A stretch of DNA of 32,394 bases, from positions 1 to 32,394 of the forward strand of contig JAAMPI010000557.1 in assembly GCA_013054445.1 (NCBI GenBank). Direction: 5' to 3'. Each line of letters starts with the position of its first letter. The stretch's first letter is position 1. Shown here one piece after another: positions 11,001 through 21,388 of the stretch. The notes below the pieces were generated by a model, which saw nothing but the letters and a program-made list of their open reading frames with translations, was not told where the DNA came from and searched no databases. Origin of the DNA: Cudoniella acicularis (lineage: Eukaryota; Ascomycota; Leotiomycetes; Helotiales; Helotiaceae). A program made the translations under genes and the position numbers.

Positions 11001-11560
11001 CTTCATTCCTTTTGTACAACACTTCTATTCATTCTTCCATCAAAATTTCATGACATGTCGTCTGTTGTCAGATTGAAACGCCCGCTTTGGCATCTCGGAA
11101 GGCGCCGGCAGATGAGACCCACCCTGTCAGACGCCAAAATGACAAACGCCCGCCTCCTTATCGGGCCAACCTCTTATCGGGAGAATTTTCTGCTGACGAC
11201 AATGGCGTCTCCTATCTCAAGGGGATCAACCTGCGAACTCTCGAACCCTGATAAGACCCGTAAAAGCACCGAATCATATTCTGTTCTGTTCTCCCTAGCA
11301 ATCAAGCTTCTACTAAGCCGGTAACGACCCGTTTGCTAATGTTAGATGGTTCAGAGCGAAGTGGGAACACCGACCAAGTAGTAGCGGACCCTTCGGTAAG
11401 TCAAGTGAATATGAAGGATGCGCTGTGATTATTCTCTCTTGTAAGTACTTACTTTTACCTTTCTCACCCACCGCCTTGAACACGAGTTCACGACTCACAA
11501 CTCGTCTTCACTGCCTTCCCTTACCAAGCATCACCTGCTTCTGAGCACGAATTAAGCAAG
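8082..11560. other. Long spacer without a defendable gene
   Basis: This 3.5-kb interval has overlapping open frames on both strands but no recognisable protein. A minus-strand frame at 8574-9113 (179 codons, one hydrophobic stretch) and another minus-strand open stretch ending in TAG at 9317-9319 (containing MLFFVGSAIAIAAPAIL) look faintly protein-like, but I could not join them into a gene. The last 500 bp or so is the likely promoter and leader of the MFS gene and carries three GATA-type sites. Confidence 0.5.
11157..11255. promoter_or_regulatory. Cluster of three GATA-factor-type sites upstream of the MFS gene
   Basis: CTTATC at 11157-11162 and 11173-11178 (each followed by GGG) and GATAAG at 11250-11255 are three HGATAR-type sites within 99 bp, about 300-400 bp before the transporter start. 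Fungal GATA factors such as AreA (nitrogen) and SreA (iron) bind this core. Six-base motifs do recur by chance, so function is inferred only. Confidence 0.35.
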
Positions 11561-13638
11561 ATGTCGTCGTCAGCAACCAGCAATGAGACCAAGGAGAAGA
11601 AGCATGATCACGCGTCTTCGCCAGAGTACGAGAAAGGACATGTCGCACTCCCAGGCCCTGTATCCAATTCTCAACCCCAAGACACCACCCTAGCCATCCT
11701 GGAATTGGTTAGGTCGAAGGAGGCTCATCACCCATTGCATTGGCCTGCTTGGAAGCGCTGGGGAATCATCATAGTATACTGTCTACTCCAGGTTTTCGTC
11801 ACCTTGACCAGCACAACCTACGTCGGGGCTGAATACTTGATTCAGGAGCAATGGGGTGGTTCCACGCAGGTTGTCACTCTAGGACAGAGCATGTTCATTG
11901 TCGGAAATGCCGTTGGTCCTGCCTTTATGGGTCCTCTCTCGTGAGTAACACAAAACCACAAGGCTAAAGGTCTGCTGACTTGGGTAGGGATATCGGTGGT
12001 CGCAAATGGGTTTACGTTGCTAGCATTACTTGCTATGCCACTTTGAACTTCGTAAGTATAGCGAAAAGATATCATTGGCATTTACTAATTATTATTTGCA
12101 GGGTACTGCTTATGCTCGAAACCTCCCGATGCTGATTATCTTCATGTTCTTGGCTGGAACTGCTGGATCGACCGCTCTATCTAATGTCGCTGGTACAATT
12201 GCAGACCTATTTGGGGATGTTGATGGGGCTGGACAGGCAATGGCACTTTTTGTGGTCAGCGCAAATTTTGGACCGAGTATTGGTTCTCCTGTTGGCGGGG
12301 TGAGTGCTTCCTAGGTATTGGATGCTTTTTGAAGAGACCTCTGGAAATTCTGGGAGGATTTATTACTCCTTGAAATTTCCTTATGGGGTTGAAAAAAGCT
12401 GGGGTGGGAAATGGTTTAAATGCTGACTTTGATATCATGTAGTGGATTACCGACAACCCAAACATGGGCTTGAAATGGATCTTCCTCATCAATGTGAGTA
12501 CTTCGTCTTCAGACCTTGCCATAATCCACAGAACTCTTTAACAAGACTTGGGCCATCAAAGCCCTCCTCTCCCCTCTCCCCTCTCCCGCAGAACAACACA
12601 AACTGACCACCTTTCCCAAACAGGTAATCATCGGCTTTGCCTTCGCTATCGTAATGTGCTTTATCCCGGAGACCCTTCCCCGCCTCGTAATTGCACGCGC
12701 CGCTCAAAAATCCTCCACGATCGATGAGACCGAAGCTGCGATCCTCCGCTCAAAAGTCGACGTTCTCAAAGAACTCCGCTTCGTGGCTACGATGACCTTC
12801 AGAATCATGTTCACGGAACCCATCGTTCTGTGCTTGGGAATATACAACGGGTTCGCTTATGGGATTCTGTTCCTGTATTTGGACGGCGTTTTTGACGTTT
12901 TCGTTCTCAATAATGGTCTGAGGTATGTCCTTCCGCTACCCCTTCTTTCTTGACCCCATAACCCCTTTCAGTGTAAAAATCGACCCGGGGAGGAGTGTGG
13001 CTGACATTGGATACGAAAAGCGTAATCGGCGCCGACCTCACCTACCTCAACTTCGTCGTCGGCGTTCTCGTCATGTTCTGCTTCATTCCCGTACAAACCT
13101 ACTTCTACGGCCGAGATCGCGTCAAGTACGGCACCAACCGGCCTGAAGCCCGTTTCCTCACTTCCTTAGTCTTCGTCTGGCTTTTCCCGATCACGCTCCT
13201 CTGGTTTGCGTTCACCAGTGATGGGAATGTGAGCTATTGGTCCCCGGTCGTGGCGGGTGGTGTGCTGGGTTTCGCGGATCCGTTGCTTTGGTTAAGCATG
13301 CTGAATTACATTACTGGTGAGTTTTGCCCCCCTTTCCCCTTTACCCCTTTTTACCTCTTCTTCCCTCACCCCTTCATTTCCCCAAAATCTAACCCCCGGT
13401 CAAAACAGACGCATACCCCAACGTCGCCGCCTCAGCAATCGCAGCCTTCCTGATCCCCTCCTTCGTCATGGCCGCCGCACTCGCCCACTTGGGTGTCCTC
13501 ATGTTCGACAACATGTCTACGAAGTGGGCCATGGCTATCATTGGCTTTATTTCCTTTGGCCTTTGCGCGCTGATTTATATTATCTTCTTCTTTGGCGCGA
13601 AGATTCGTGCGCGGTCCAAGCTAGCCAGACAATTTTAA
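11561..13638 (+). CDS. MFS transporter, multidrug/polyamine DHA1-like, seven exons
   Basis: The model joins 11561-11940, 11988-12051, 12102-12299, 12443-12493, 12624-12922, 13021-13316 and 13409-13638, giving 505 residues. The first 70 or so residues are hydrophilic and cytosolic. Membrane segments start at WGIIIVYCLLQVFVTLTS. The MFS loop 2-3 motif is LSDIGGRKWVY, split by intron 1. Later blocks GPSIGSPVGGW, FIPETLPR and FLYLDGVFDVFVLNNGLS, then IGADLTYLNF, match the fungal DHA1 proton-antiporter group that includes polyamine and drug exporters. The substrate cannot be told from sequence. Intron 5 needs attention: the frame is kept only with the AAG acceptor at 13018-13020, preceded by a CTGAC branch site at 13001-13005. 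Using the better-looking CAG at 12969-12971 shifts the frame and stops at 13144-13146. The protein ends in a basic cytosolic tail, KIRARSKLARQF. Confidence 0.9.
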
Positions 13639-13806
13639 GCAGCTTTGGCTTTGAATTAGGCTTTGAATAGGAGAGTGTGTATGATAGGGGAGGAAGGAAA
13701 TGGACGGATGCTCTGCGCTGGAATATATGACATATGATAGGCTGGTTCTAGTTTCTGGTGGGTACTCCTCAGCAAGATAGTGCCTCTGCCTTCGTCTGTA
13801 AATAGA

Positions 13807-13832
13807 ATAGATAGATAGATAGATAGATAGAT
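13807..13832. repeat. (ATAG)6 microsatellite
   Basis: Six perfect ATAG units plus AT, about 170 bp after the MFS stop codon and followed by ATCA/AATA-rich sequence. Confidence 0.95.
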
Positions 13833-14821
13833 CAATCAATAAATCAATAAATAGCTTTGCACGATACCGGTTTGTCTAAAACCGCGTACCCCGAGTTCCA
13901 AGTGGAAATTCCTTGATTCTGAAGTTTTACTATATATTTTGTTTTGCTCTCGAAATTTCAATTTTGTAGAGAGGGGGGGGGTGCGGACTCGATCTCGATT
14001 CTTTACCCCACGAATTGGCCCACCAGGTGGCCAGGCCTGTCTTCGCTCACCGTATGTTGGAATTCATGAGTCGCGGTAAGTCAGCCAGCCTGAGAAAGCA
14101 AAATAAATGGGAAAGAGGTGTCTGTGATTTGCTGCCGTTGGGGGGAGGTTGGAAGGTGGCTGCAAAAATTCTTGAGGCGGATTTTGCCATGTTGGTGGAT
14201 GATGTCTCGGTGCGGGACGCGCGGCTGAGGGAAGGGGTGGAAGGCAGTAGGTGTGGGTTTAGAATTAATATCACAGAAACATTAACTAATTAATATTCTT
14301 GTTTTACACTAGTAGAAAAACCTCGAGTATAGTAGTAATCTTTCGAAATTTCCAGTAAAATATATAGTAAATGTTTTAATTAAGAAATTTACAGTTGTTT
14401 CTATCTTTAATGCATTAGTGTTAATATCCACACACCCTGTAACACAACACTAACACAACATCACCAACACCACCAACAAACGCCTCGTCGCCTCCTTCAA
14501 CGCCTCTCAATTGCTTTTAGGGATTCGTTGGGTGTTAGGCTTGGCGGGCTGAAATGCCTCGTTTTATTTTGGGGGAGGCTTGACTCCATGGTTGCCTAGG
14601 TAGGGAAGGACGGTGGATAAGAGCGGTCTGCTCGTCGAGTCTTCCTCTTATGTATCTGCGTCCCTCTCTTCATCCTTCTCTTCACTCTCTTCACTCCCCT
14701 CGATATTAAAACATTTCGAATTTCATAGTGAATCGTGATTTTCAGAGCAGGCTCGACGCGGGGAGGTGGAGATGGAGGAGTGAGGGGATATGGAGCGAGT
14801 TGACGGAGCGGTCTCGGCAGT

Positions 14822-15430
14822 GCGTCAAGTCATCAATCGGTAAATTTCTGGAGCCTCCAGACTCTTCACTTTATCTTGTTCGTGTCGATTATTTTGCTAT
14901 TTGCTAACTGGTTATGAATTGTAGTTGTAGTTGACACTCCTTTTGCTTTGGCTTCGTCATACGTACGTCACGACTCACCAACTTTGGAAGTCAGTCATCG
15001 ATTCCACTGGTTGATATTTTACCACTGCCATATCCATCCAACCGTCGGATCTCAAATTTACTGGGCCTGGGAGAGGCTGTCATTGTCGTCGTTCATAGAA
15101 TTCAAATGATGCTTTGACTGTCCGCTGCGCGTCAATTTATCTCAGCATCGGTAAGTTTTTAGGGTCTCCAGATTCTCTACTCAAGTATATACCGATTATT
15201 TTGCTAGCTGATTACTAATGAATTGCAGTTGACACTCGATTCTTTCGCCTTGGTAGAGTCATCGATTCCTTGGGGGAAGTCATCGATTTCATGGTCGGAT
15301 ATTCCATCGCCATGCCATGCCCATCCCGCCCCCGCATCTCCAATTCAACTCGAGGTGAACCGTTGTCGACGTAGCCATTTCTCATGAAGGAACCGACTGC
15401 CGTGAGGTGTTATCATCGGTAGGCTTTTAG
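14822..15430. repeat. Diverged tandem repeat with intron-like units
   Basis: Two long units and the start of a third repeat at offsets of 311 and 268 bp. Unit 1 (from 14822) and unit 2 (from 15129) share, in order, GCGTCAA, ATCGGTAA, CTCCAGA-TCT, CGATTATTTTGCTA, ATGAATTG, TTGACACTC and, further on, GTCATCGATTCC (14994 and 15258). Unit 3 is recognisable only by TATCATCGGTAGG-TTTTAG near 15411-15430. In units 1 and 2 the shared core runs from GTAAAT/GTAAGT (14840 and 15151) to TTGTAG/TTGCAG (about 14930 and 15228), with CTAAC (14904-14908) or ACTAAT (15214-15219) about 10-25 nt before the AG. That is the layout of a short fungal intron. No open frame crosses the units, so they could belong to a spliced non-coding transcript, a dead gene, or neither. 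Confidence 0.65.
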
Positions 15431-15695
15431 CATCCCCACTTTGGGTTGTTAAAAGCAACAACCAACAAGAATTGTTGATGAGACATACGCTTGGCTTGCT
15501 TTGCTTTACCAAGCTCAAGGAATTTATGTAAGTCCCTTGGCTAGCTGGTATGGTCATTCCTCATTGTCGTTCTCCTGCTAACTCCCTTATTCTTGTCAGA
15601 CAATACTCTTCACGGCGCCTATATATATAACATAATACAAAACGACCATCACCAGCGTCCCTGGCTCTCGGCGACAAAGAAAAGATATCTCTCTC

Positions 15696-15724
15696 TCGAT
15701 ATACAAGAGAATCTTGTATATCGA
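15696..15724. repeat. Perfect hairpin, 13-bp arms, 3-nt loop
   Basis: TCGATATACAAGA at 15696-15708 is followed by GAA and then its exact reverse complement at 15712-15724. Confidence 0.9.
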
Positions 15725-16484
15725 AATTGCAAGAGAAGAGCTTTTCCCGCTCCAGTTACTCAACCCAAAACTATAGGTCCTTTCCCTTCAAAGAATTCGA
15801 AGCAGACGACAAGGTCCGGTATTCTATACCCTATGCATGTAGTGATAGGGGTAGATGGGATTTTGTCGTATCCATTCCCCTCTGGAGGTGTCTTTGAGTA
15901 TCGGTTCTTCACCATGGATAGAGGCTGAAATTAGGACGTATGTGAATTTCTATTTATACAAGTCTTTGGGTAATGGTTTTTTGTTCGTTTACTGACTACG
16001 ATATAGCTCGACCCGCTAGATCTTCGAATCTAATTATAGTGCACTATGCTGAATCGATGCGGAAAGATTATTTTCACACCGGGCATGGGCATGGTTCGGT
16101 GTGGAGATTCCCTGCCGATCAGGAAAGCTGGGTATCAATCCCTTTTTCTCCGCCTGGCGGGGCAAGAAAGCTGGGTGATAGGCTGTCTACAAAAAACTGG
16201 AAATTCAACACTTCGACATATGTTGTCTTCCCTTCTGGGTAGTTGGGAGCCTAGAAGGAACGGTTTTGAATGTCCTTAAGAACCAGAGGAGAGATATATA
16301 TAATTATATATCATTATTTCTTTGTGAGGGGGACAAGAGGGCCAGGTTCACGTTAGTGTTATTTCTAGTAGTATATATCCTTATTTCATTTCATTTCCCT
16401 TTCCCTTTTTATCTATTATCCTTTTTATATATTGACTTTTTATTTGCCTTTCTTGGAGCACAACTCTTACCAAAACTCTAAACG

Positions 16485-16515
16485 TTGGTTTATGGTACAA
16501 AACACCATAAACCAA
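16485..16515. repeat. Perfect hairpin, 12-bp arms, 7-nt loop
   Basis: TTGGTTTATGGT at 16485-16496 and its exact reverse complement at 16504-16515. Two near-copies of GACCAACTC-TAC-AAA follow at about 16533 and 16585. Confidence 0.9.
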
Positions 16516-17829
16516 TCTGAGAATTGTTCATGGACCAACTCGTACGAAAGACCAATCAAGTTATTTGGAAAAGAATTCCTCGGTTAGACCAACTCATACA
16601 AAATAAACCTATTCCAAAATGGCGTTCACTCTAGTTTCTCCTTTCATAATAATCAATCGTATCTCCACCTATCCACTCCTATATCGAAGCACAAAACAAG
16701 AAGCATTTAGGAAGTAGAGTGGAGAGGATACGCTTTACATCGACCCAGTCAAAAAAAGAGATACTTAGCTGCCTGGTTGCTGGTTGCTGGTTGCTGCTAA
16801 GCTACTACTTAACGCAAGATACGAATGAAAAAGGGGCCTATACACTCTGCCTACCATGTTATCCAACATGCAGCACTATTGGCTCAGTCGAGATCTTAAT
16901 TACAACTAGCATATCCTATCCTCACTAAACATATGCCGGAGTAGGCGAACCCACAAACGGACGAATTCGAAATAAATGATTAGAGCAAAACAGAGTCTGA
17001 AGTCCTACCAGGCCTAGAAGCGATTATAGCAAATCTCATACAAGTCTCAAGACTCTCGCTTCTCCCTTCTGTCACCCTTTATTGATTCAGAACGACTTGA
17101 ATTAATAAAGCATGCAATGGCCACCAAATTCAAAGAATTGGATTTTACCTGGCCGAAAATTGAAAGGCTCGACACAAATGTCAATACGAAGCAAAACCAA
17201 TAGTTGATTTCACTGGCATTAGCTGTGAAATCATCCAAGAAACGCTCCCAGTCTCAAAGCGTGAACGACTTTGGGGCAACAGAGAGGCTTAGGGCTCCCT
17301 GACTAACGAGTTTCTTGTCGACATTGGCCCAGAAGGTATTCAATACCAAAAAAAATACCCAAAGGAATAACATTTGAGAAGAGATATAGTGATTAAAGAT
17401 AAAGAAAAAGGGAAGGACAGATGTTAGAGGAAGGAGACTTTAACACTGGGAGCTTTATACAGAACCTGGCTCGATACGGAAACCCCCCCCAATCCAACCA
17501 TCGAGCCTCCCTTTCCGCAAGCTTACAGCAGTTGGACGCCGCTAGGGAAGGAAAGACGCTCAAGCGCCGGAAAACCATGGAAGGTAATCTGTTATGCTTT
17601 CCTTCTTCCTTCGGCGAGGAAAAAAATCAAGAGATGACTGATGACTATGTGCGCGCGTGTGTAGGTGGGTATGGTTGGAGGAATCATGATATAGCACATA
17701 AAGGATTTTGCTCAGATCGACGATTTAAGCAAAATACAATTATCGTGTTGGGGTGTTGTGTGGTGGGGGAATATATGTGCGAGTGTGATGGGATATCGGT
17801 GGGGAGGTGCTGGTGTGGGTTGAGTAGAT

Positions 17830-17865
17830 GGGGGATGGGGGGTAGGGGAGATGTGATGGGTGGGG
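17830..17865 (+). other. Potential G-quadruplex block
   Basis: Five G-runs of lengths 5, 6, 4, 3 and 4 within 36 nt, with loops of 2, 2, 9 and 1 nt. It sits in a G/T-rich plus strand from about 17750 to 17880. Confidence 0.6.
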
Positions 17866-18860
17866 TGTGGATGGATTGTGTTTATTGGAAAATGGGAAGG
17901 GAGATGAAATGAATTCAAAAAAATTAGGAAATTCAAAATCCAAAAATGAGAACTGAGAAGTACAAAATTCGTGACTCTGTTACTCCGAACAGAATAAAAC
18001 AAGGGGGTCGGCTCGTGAAATCTAGCATCGTCATAAATACTAGAATTCAGGATTGAAATATTCGAGTGTGAAATACATTTGTATTTGTATTTCGCGTATT
18101 CCCCTTTCACTTAATTAACAGTAATACAAAACAAAAAGAAATAACAGTAATATACCTTACCTCAACTTCAAATAAATCCTCCTCGTCCACACCCTTTTCT
18201 TCTCCCGATAACGTTACCAGAAACCCCGAGTTCAAAACCATACAAATCTACCATCTGCCCGGTCGTCAGGTTTCGCCTCAAAGAGTTTTTAATTGCGCTT
18301 CACGTTTCTTGACTGACCACTTCTTTGATTTCAGCATGAATGGTGGCTGACTTGTTTGGGAGGTTGGACGTGTTTTTGTAGCTAGCTGTATCTTCTTTTA
18401 CTCAGTAGCTTAGAAAAGAATGATCCTCGTCGTACAAATACAAATACACAGGCACAAGCACAAGCACAAAGCAGTGCAACAGCACCCACCCATCCCAGAT
18501 ATTAGACTCGGACCTGCATCCGCATCTGCATCTGCGTCGGGAGCCTGCAGTGTAGTACAGGCAGATGCAAATGTCACACGGGGTACAAATCAGATCCTTC
18601 GAAAGCACAACAGACAAAAAGGCTGCTGCAGCAGAGTTCTTGAAACGGACTTGAAATTATCGATGCTTGAAGTTGAAGAAGCGAGGGGCTCGAGGCTTGA
18701 AAAGGAGTCGCTTTTCGGACATTTTTTGAAACACGCTCGGGTAGGAAGGCTTCGGGATCGCCGATCAATTTATCGAAACTTTTGAGGAGAGTTTGCAAAT
18801 ATAATTGTTTGATCGCCTTGTGGTTATTGAAGGGAGATATATGAATCGCATTTTGCAAGC

Positions 18861-18878
18861 AAGAACAAGAACAAGAAC
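18861..18878. repeat. (AAGAAC)3 microsatellite
   Basis: Three perfect hexamer copies. Confidence 0.85.
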
Positions 18879-19731
18879 AGGGTAAGAAAACTCTTTTGGT
18901 TGGAAAACTTCACAACATTCACGTGACGAGCAGGTAAAAGCCCCTCACGTGCCGCTCCTCCCCACCTTCCAAGATACGGGTATTCCTAAGCTCATCTTGG
19001 AAAGTAACGTCACAATTGATATCTCGAGGCCTCCTAACCTAACCGCCGCAAAGAAACCAATCCAACCTCGTGAAAACGGGTCACCCGCGACTACCCAATA
19101 CGAGACGAGATGAACCACCATGCTTAGAACAAATGCGTCGTCACGATTCATATTGGGTAATTCTGCCTCACGGATTCACCGCACCGCACGGCAAGAGTTC
19201 GCGGCTCTGCCCCAGAACTATGCCGAAAGCATCAAAAGAAAAAGCCAGAGGGGGGCTTATGTGCGACACCTTTGCTAGTTTGCGATCATCGATGCAGAAA
19301 AAACAAAACATGAAGGAGGCTGAATCGCATTCGGGGCTTTAGTTGTTGTCAGCCTTAGACTACTGTCGAGATCCGAAAGTTTGAGTTGTTGTTCGTACCG
19401 TACGTTTTTGGTTCAGATTCCTCAAAACGTAAGGAATGAAATCAATAAAAATTCGAGGCGCTTCATTCTTGGTGCATTTTTGGCGTGTGCACCAGCCATA
19501 ACGCCAAGCATAACCTGCCCAGCAGCTCAGGTGCTCAGCTTCTTGTTGGCAATAGTCAGGCCGAAGGTTTGCATTACTCGCGAAATTGAAGCGGCAAATA
19601 CCATCATCGTGAATTTTGTAAAAATGATGGTGGAGTTGGCTCTGTTTCACCAAATTTCAACGTGAAAAATGGAGTCCAGCTCGGACCGAGGTGATTTATG
19701 GTTAACTTATCTCCCCACCAAAAAAAATAAC

Positions 19732-19769
19732 ACTCATGATGCCCAGCGTAAGCACCAGGCATCATGAGT
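19732..19769. repeat. Perfect inverted repeat, 12-bp arms, 14-nt spacer
   Basis: ACTCATGATGCC at 19732-19743 and GGCATCATGAGT at 19758-19769 are exact reverse complements. An A-run (19720-19727) lies just upstream. Confidence 0.9.
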
Positions 19770-20379
19770 CGGACTTCGGGGTGGTCTGATTCCAAGCCTG
19801 AGGCTTGCATTCTCGAGACACTTGGTGAAACTTTTGCGGGCCTGAAATTTCCACATTGGGCTGGGCAGGCTGAACGTCGGGAGGCCAAGACAAGGAGGAT
19901 GTTGTCCGGTGCCAGAGATCCAATTTCTACTGGAGATTGCGCATTTGTGTTCACGACGCCGCATATTTCCAGTGGTAGGCGGGTGGATTGGGAAAAGCCA
20001 AAGGCTGAACTTGGGCCAACTGGTAGACACGTGCGGCCAGTGCATTGTGGAAGACGCCATGGCCGTTGAGCGGTTGTCGCGATTCGCGAAGTGTAGGCGT
20101 TGAATACGCGGCGAGAACTATTGGGTGGTCAGCTGGTGACACCAATGTAGACATTTTTCTGGAAATATCCTCGTGTGGGAGGGGAGGGGGGTGGAGAGTA
20201 CGGAGGTACTTTGAATACGATGGCGCAGTGAGGCCTAAAGAAGGATGGCAAACGAATTGCTATTCTTACACATCCGCTTGCCGGATTTAGCTGACGAGTG
20301 GCTAGAAGTCGTAAAAAAGGAGACCCCGATGGAAGCGATGGAACGAATGGAAGACGGAATGACTGCGGCTCTTCCCTCG

Positions 20380-20406
20380 TGTTGAGTCTGTTGAGTCTGT
20401 TGAGTC
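20380..20406. repeat. 9-bp tandem repeat, three perfect copies
   Basis: TGTTGAGTC repeated three times without mismatch. Confidence 0.9.
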
Positions 20407-21388
20407 CTCACTAGGGAAGGCCGAAGAGCGCTGGACCATATACGCACCTAGGCCATAATTTCATAACTGACTTCTTAACGTTCTTTAGGCACTGCCTACT
20501 GTTTAGCGGCCGTATCCGCCCTATTTTGATCTTTTCGGGGGTCTCGCAGGGTCCTGCATGGCCCGCGGAGCCCCTGTCACAAGCGCTGGAACAATGCAAC
20601 CCGCTGTGCAGCCACTGAGCGTACAGAGATCTGGTTGCCGAAAAGCTGGGCAAGCAACGTCTGTTTCACGCATCAACCAGCCCACCACTCACCCGCCCGC
20701 TCGTTTTCCATCACCATCTGTCCCAAACGCCCAGTCTCGACCTGCGCTATCTGAACAGCAATAGGAGGCTTCACCAAGCGTGGGAAGCTTATGGCACGTA
20801 AACTCTGCTCGAAGGGATTAGGGATTAGGGATGAATCCCCTCGGTACCTGCATAGAAAGCTGACTCCGCCAGGAAGGCAAATCATCTTGATCGGCTGCTG
20901 GGACCACTTAATCCCGGCAGCGCGGTGCCCGTATTGGCGCTCCTAGTGGCTGGAATGGCTCGTGTTGGTGCCACCGCCAATCAGCAGTGTCTTTGATACA
21001 TGGCCTGTTTGACGTCGCCTGGTGCAACGCCTGGGGTTGCCGGGGTGTCAAGGCTGTGCTGAGTCTGTTTTTGCGATGGTTGAAATCAGGAGGGATTGGG
21101 GCATGCTTAGCATGGCGAGAGTGCACAGGCGAGAAGGAGGCGTGAGGGAAGCCTGTCCACAGACCCCTTTTGCTTATTATAAGGCGTCTTGCTCCTTCAA
21201 CTCCGAGTTCTGTCTCTCCACCGTTTAGACCTGTATTCACACTCACCACACCTTTAACTACCCCCCCTTCTTTACTTCTTAATACAATCCGCCCACACTC
21301 GTTTGGTGCTGAATATTTTATTTCCAACTTCGACTGTTCTCTACTCGACCGAGATACTACACAAATCTACTACACAGAAATAAACAAG

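Larger units (their letters stand above)
13639..21388. other. 7.7-kb gene-poor region with repeats and hairpins
   Basis: I could not build a gene here on either strand. What I see instead is an (ATAG)n microsatellite just after the MFS gene, AT-rich DNA at 14260-14400, and the intron-like tandem repeat (14822-15430). Three long perfect hairpins follow, along with a G-rich block (17750-17880), low-complexity CACAAG/GCATCT text at 18430-18540 and two CACGTG sites near 18920-18951. The final few hundred bases are the likely promoter and pyrimidine-rich leader of the CRH gene. Open frames of 60-160 codons occur but show no family resemblance. Confidence 0.55.

Noticed and set aside
13960..14040. 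Possible tRNA-like sequence around the G-run and CTCGATTC
   Set aside because: No cloverleaf arms could be paired and the T-loop consensus is absent.
15440..16520. Possible solo LTR starting at TGTTAAAAGC (the stem GGTTGTT/AACAACC at 15444-15463 looks LTR-like)
   Set aside because: No matching CA end with a 5-bp target duplication was found.
17421..17912. 163-codon plus-strand open frame
   Set aside because: Its second half is a translation of the G/T-rich block (Gly, Trp, Cys and Val runs) and the opposite strand is also open, so composition explains it.
20814..20830. GGGATTAGGGATTAGGG resembling telomeric repeats
   Set aside because: The period is 7 bp with about two copies, not an array of the fungal TTAGGG hexamer.
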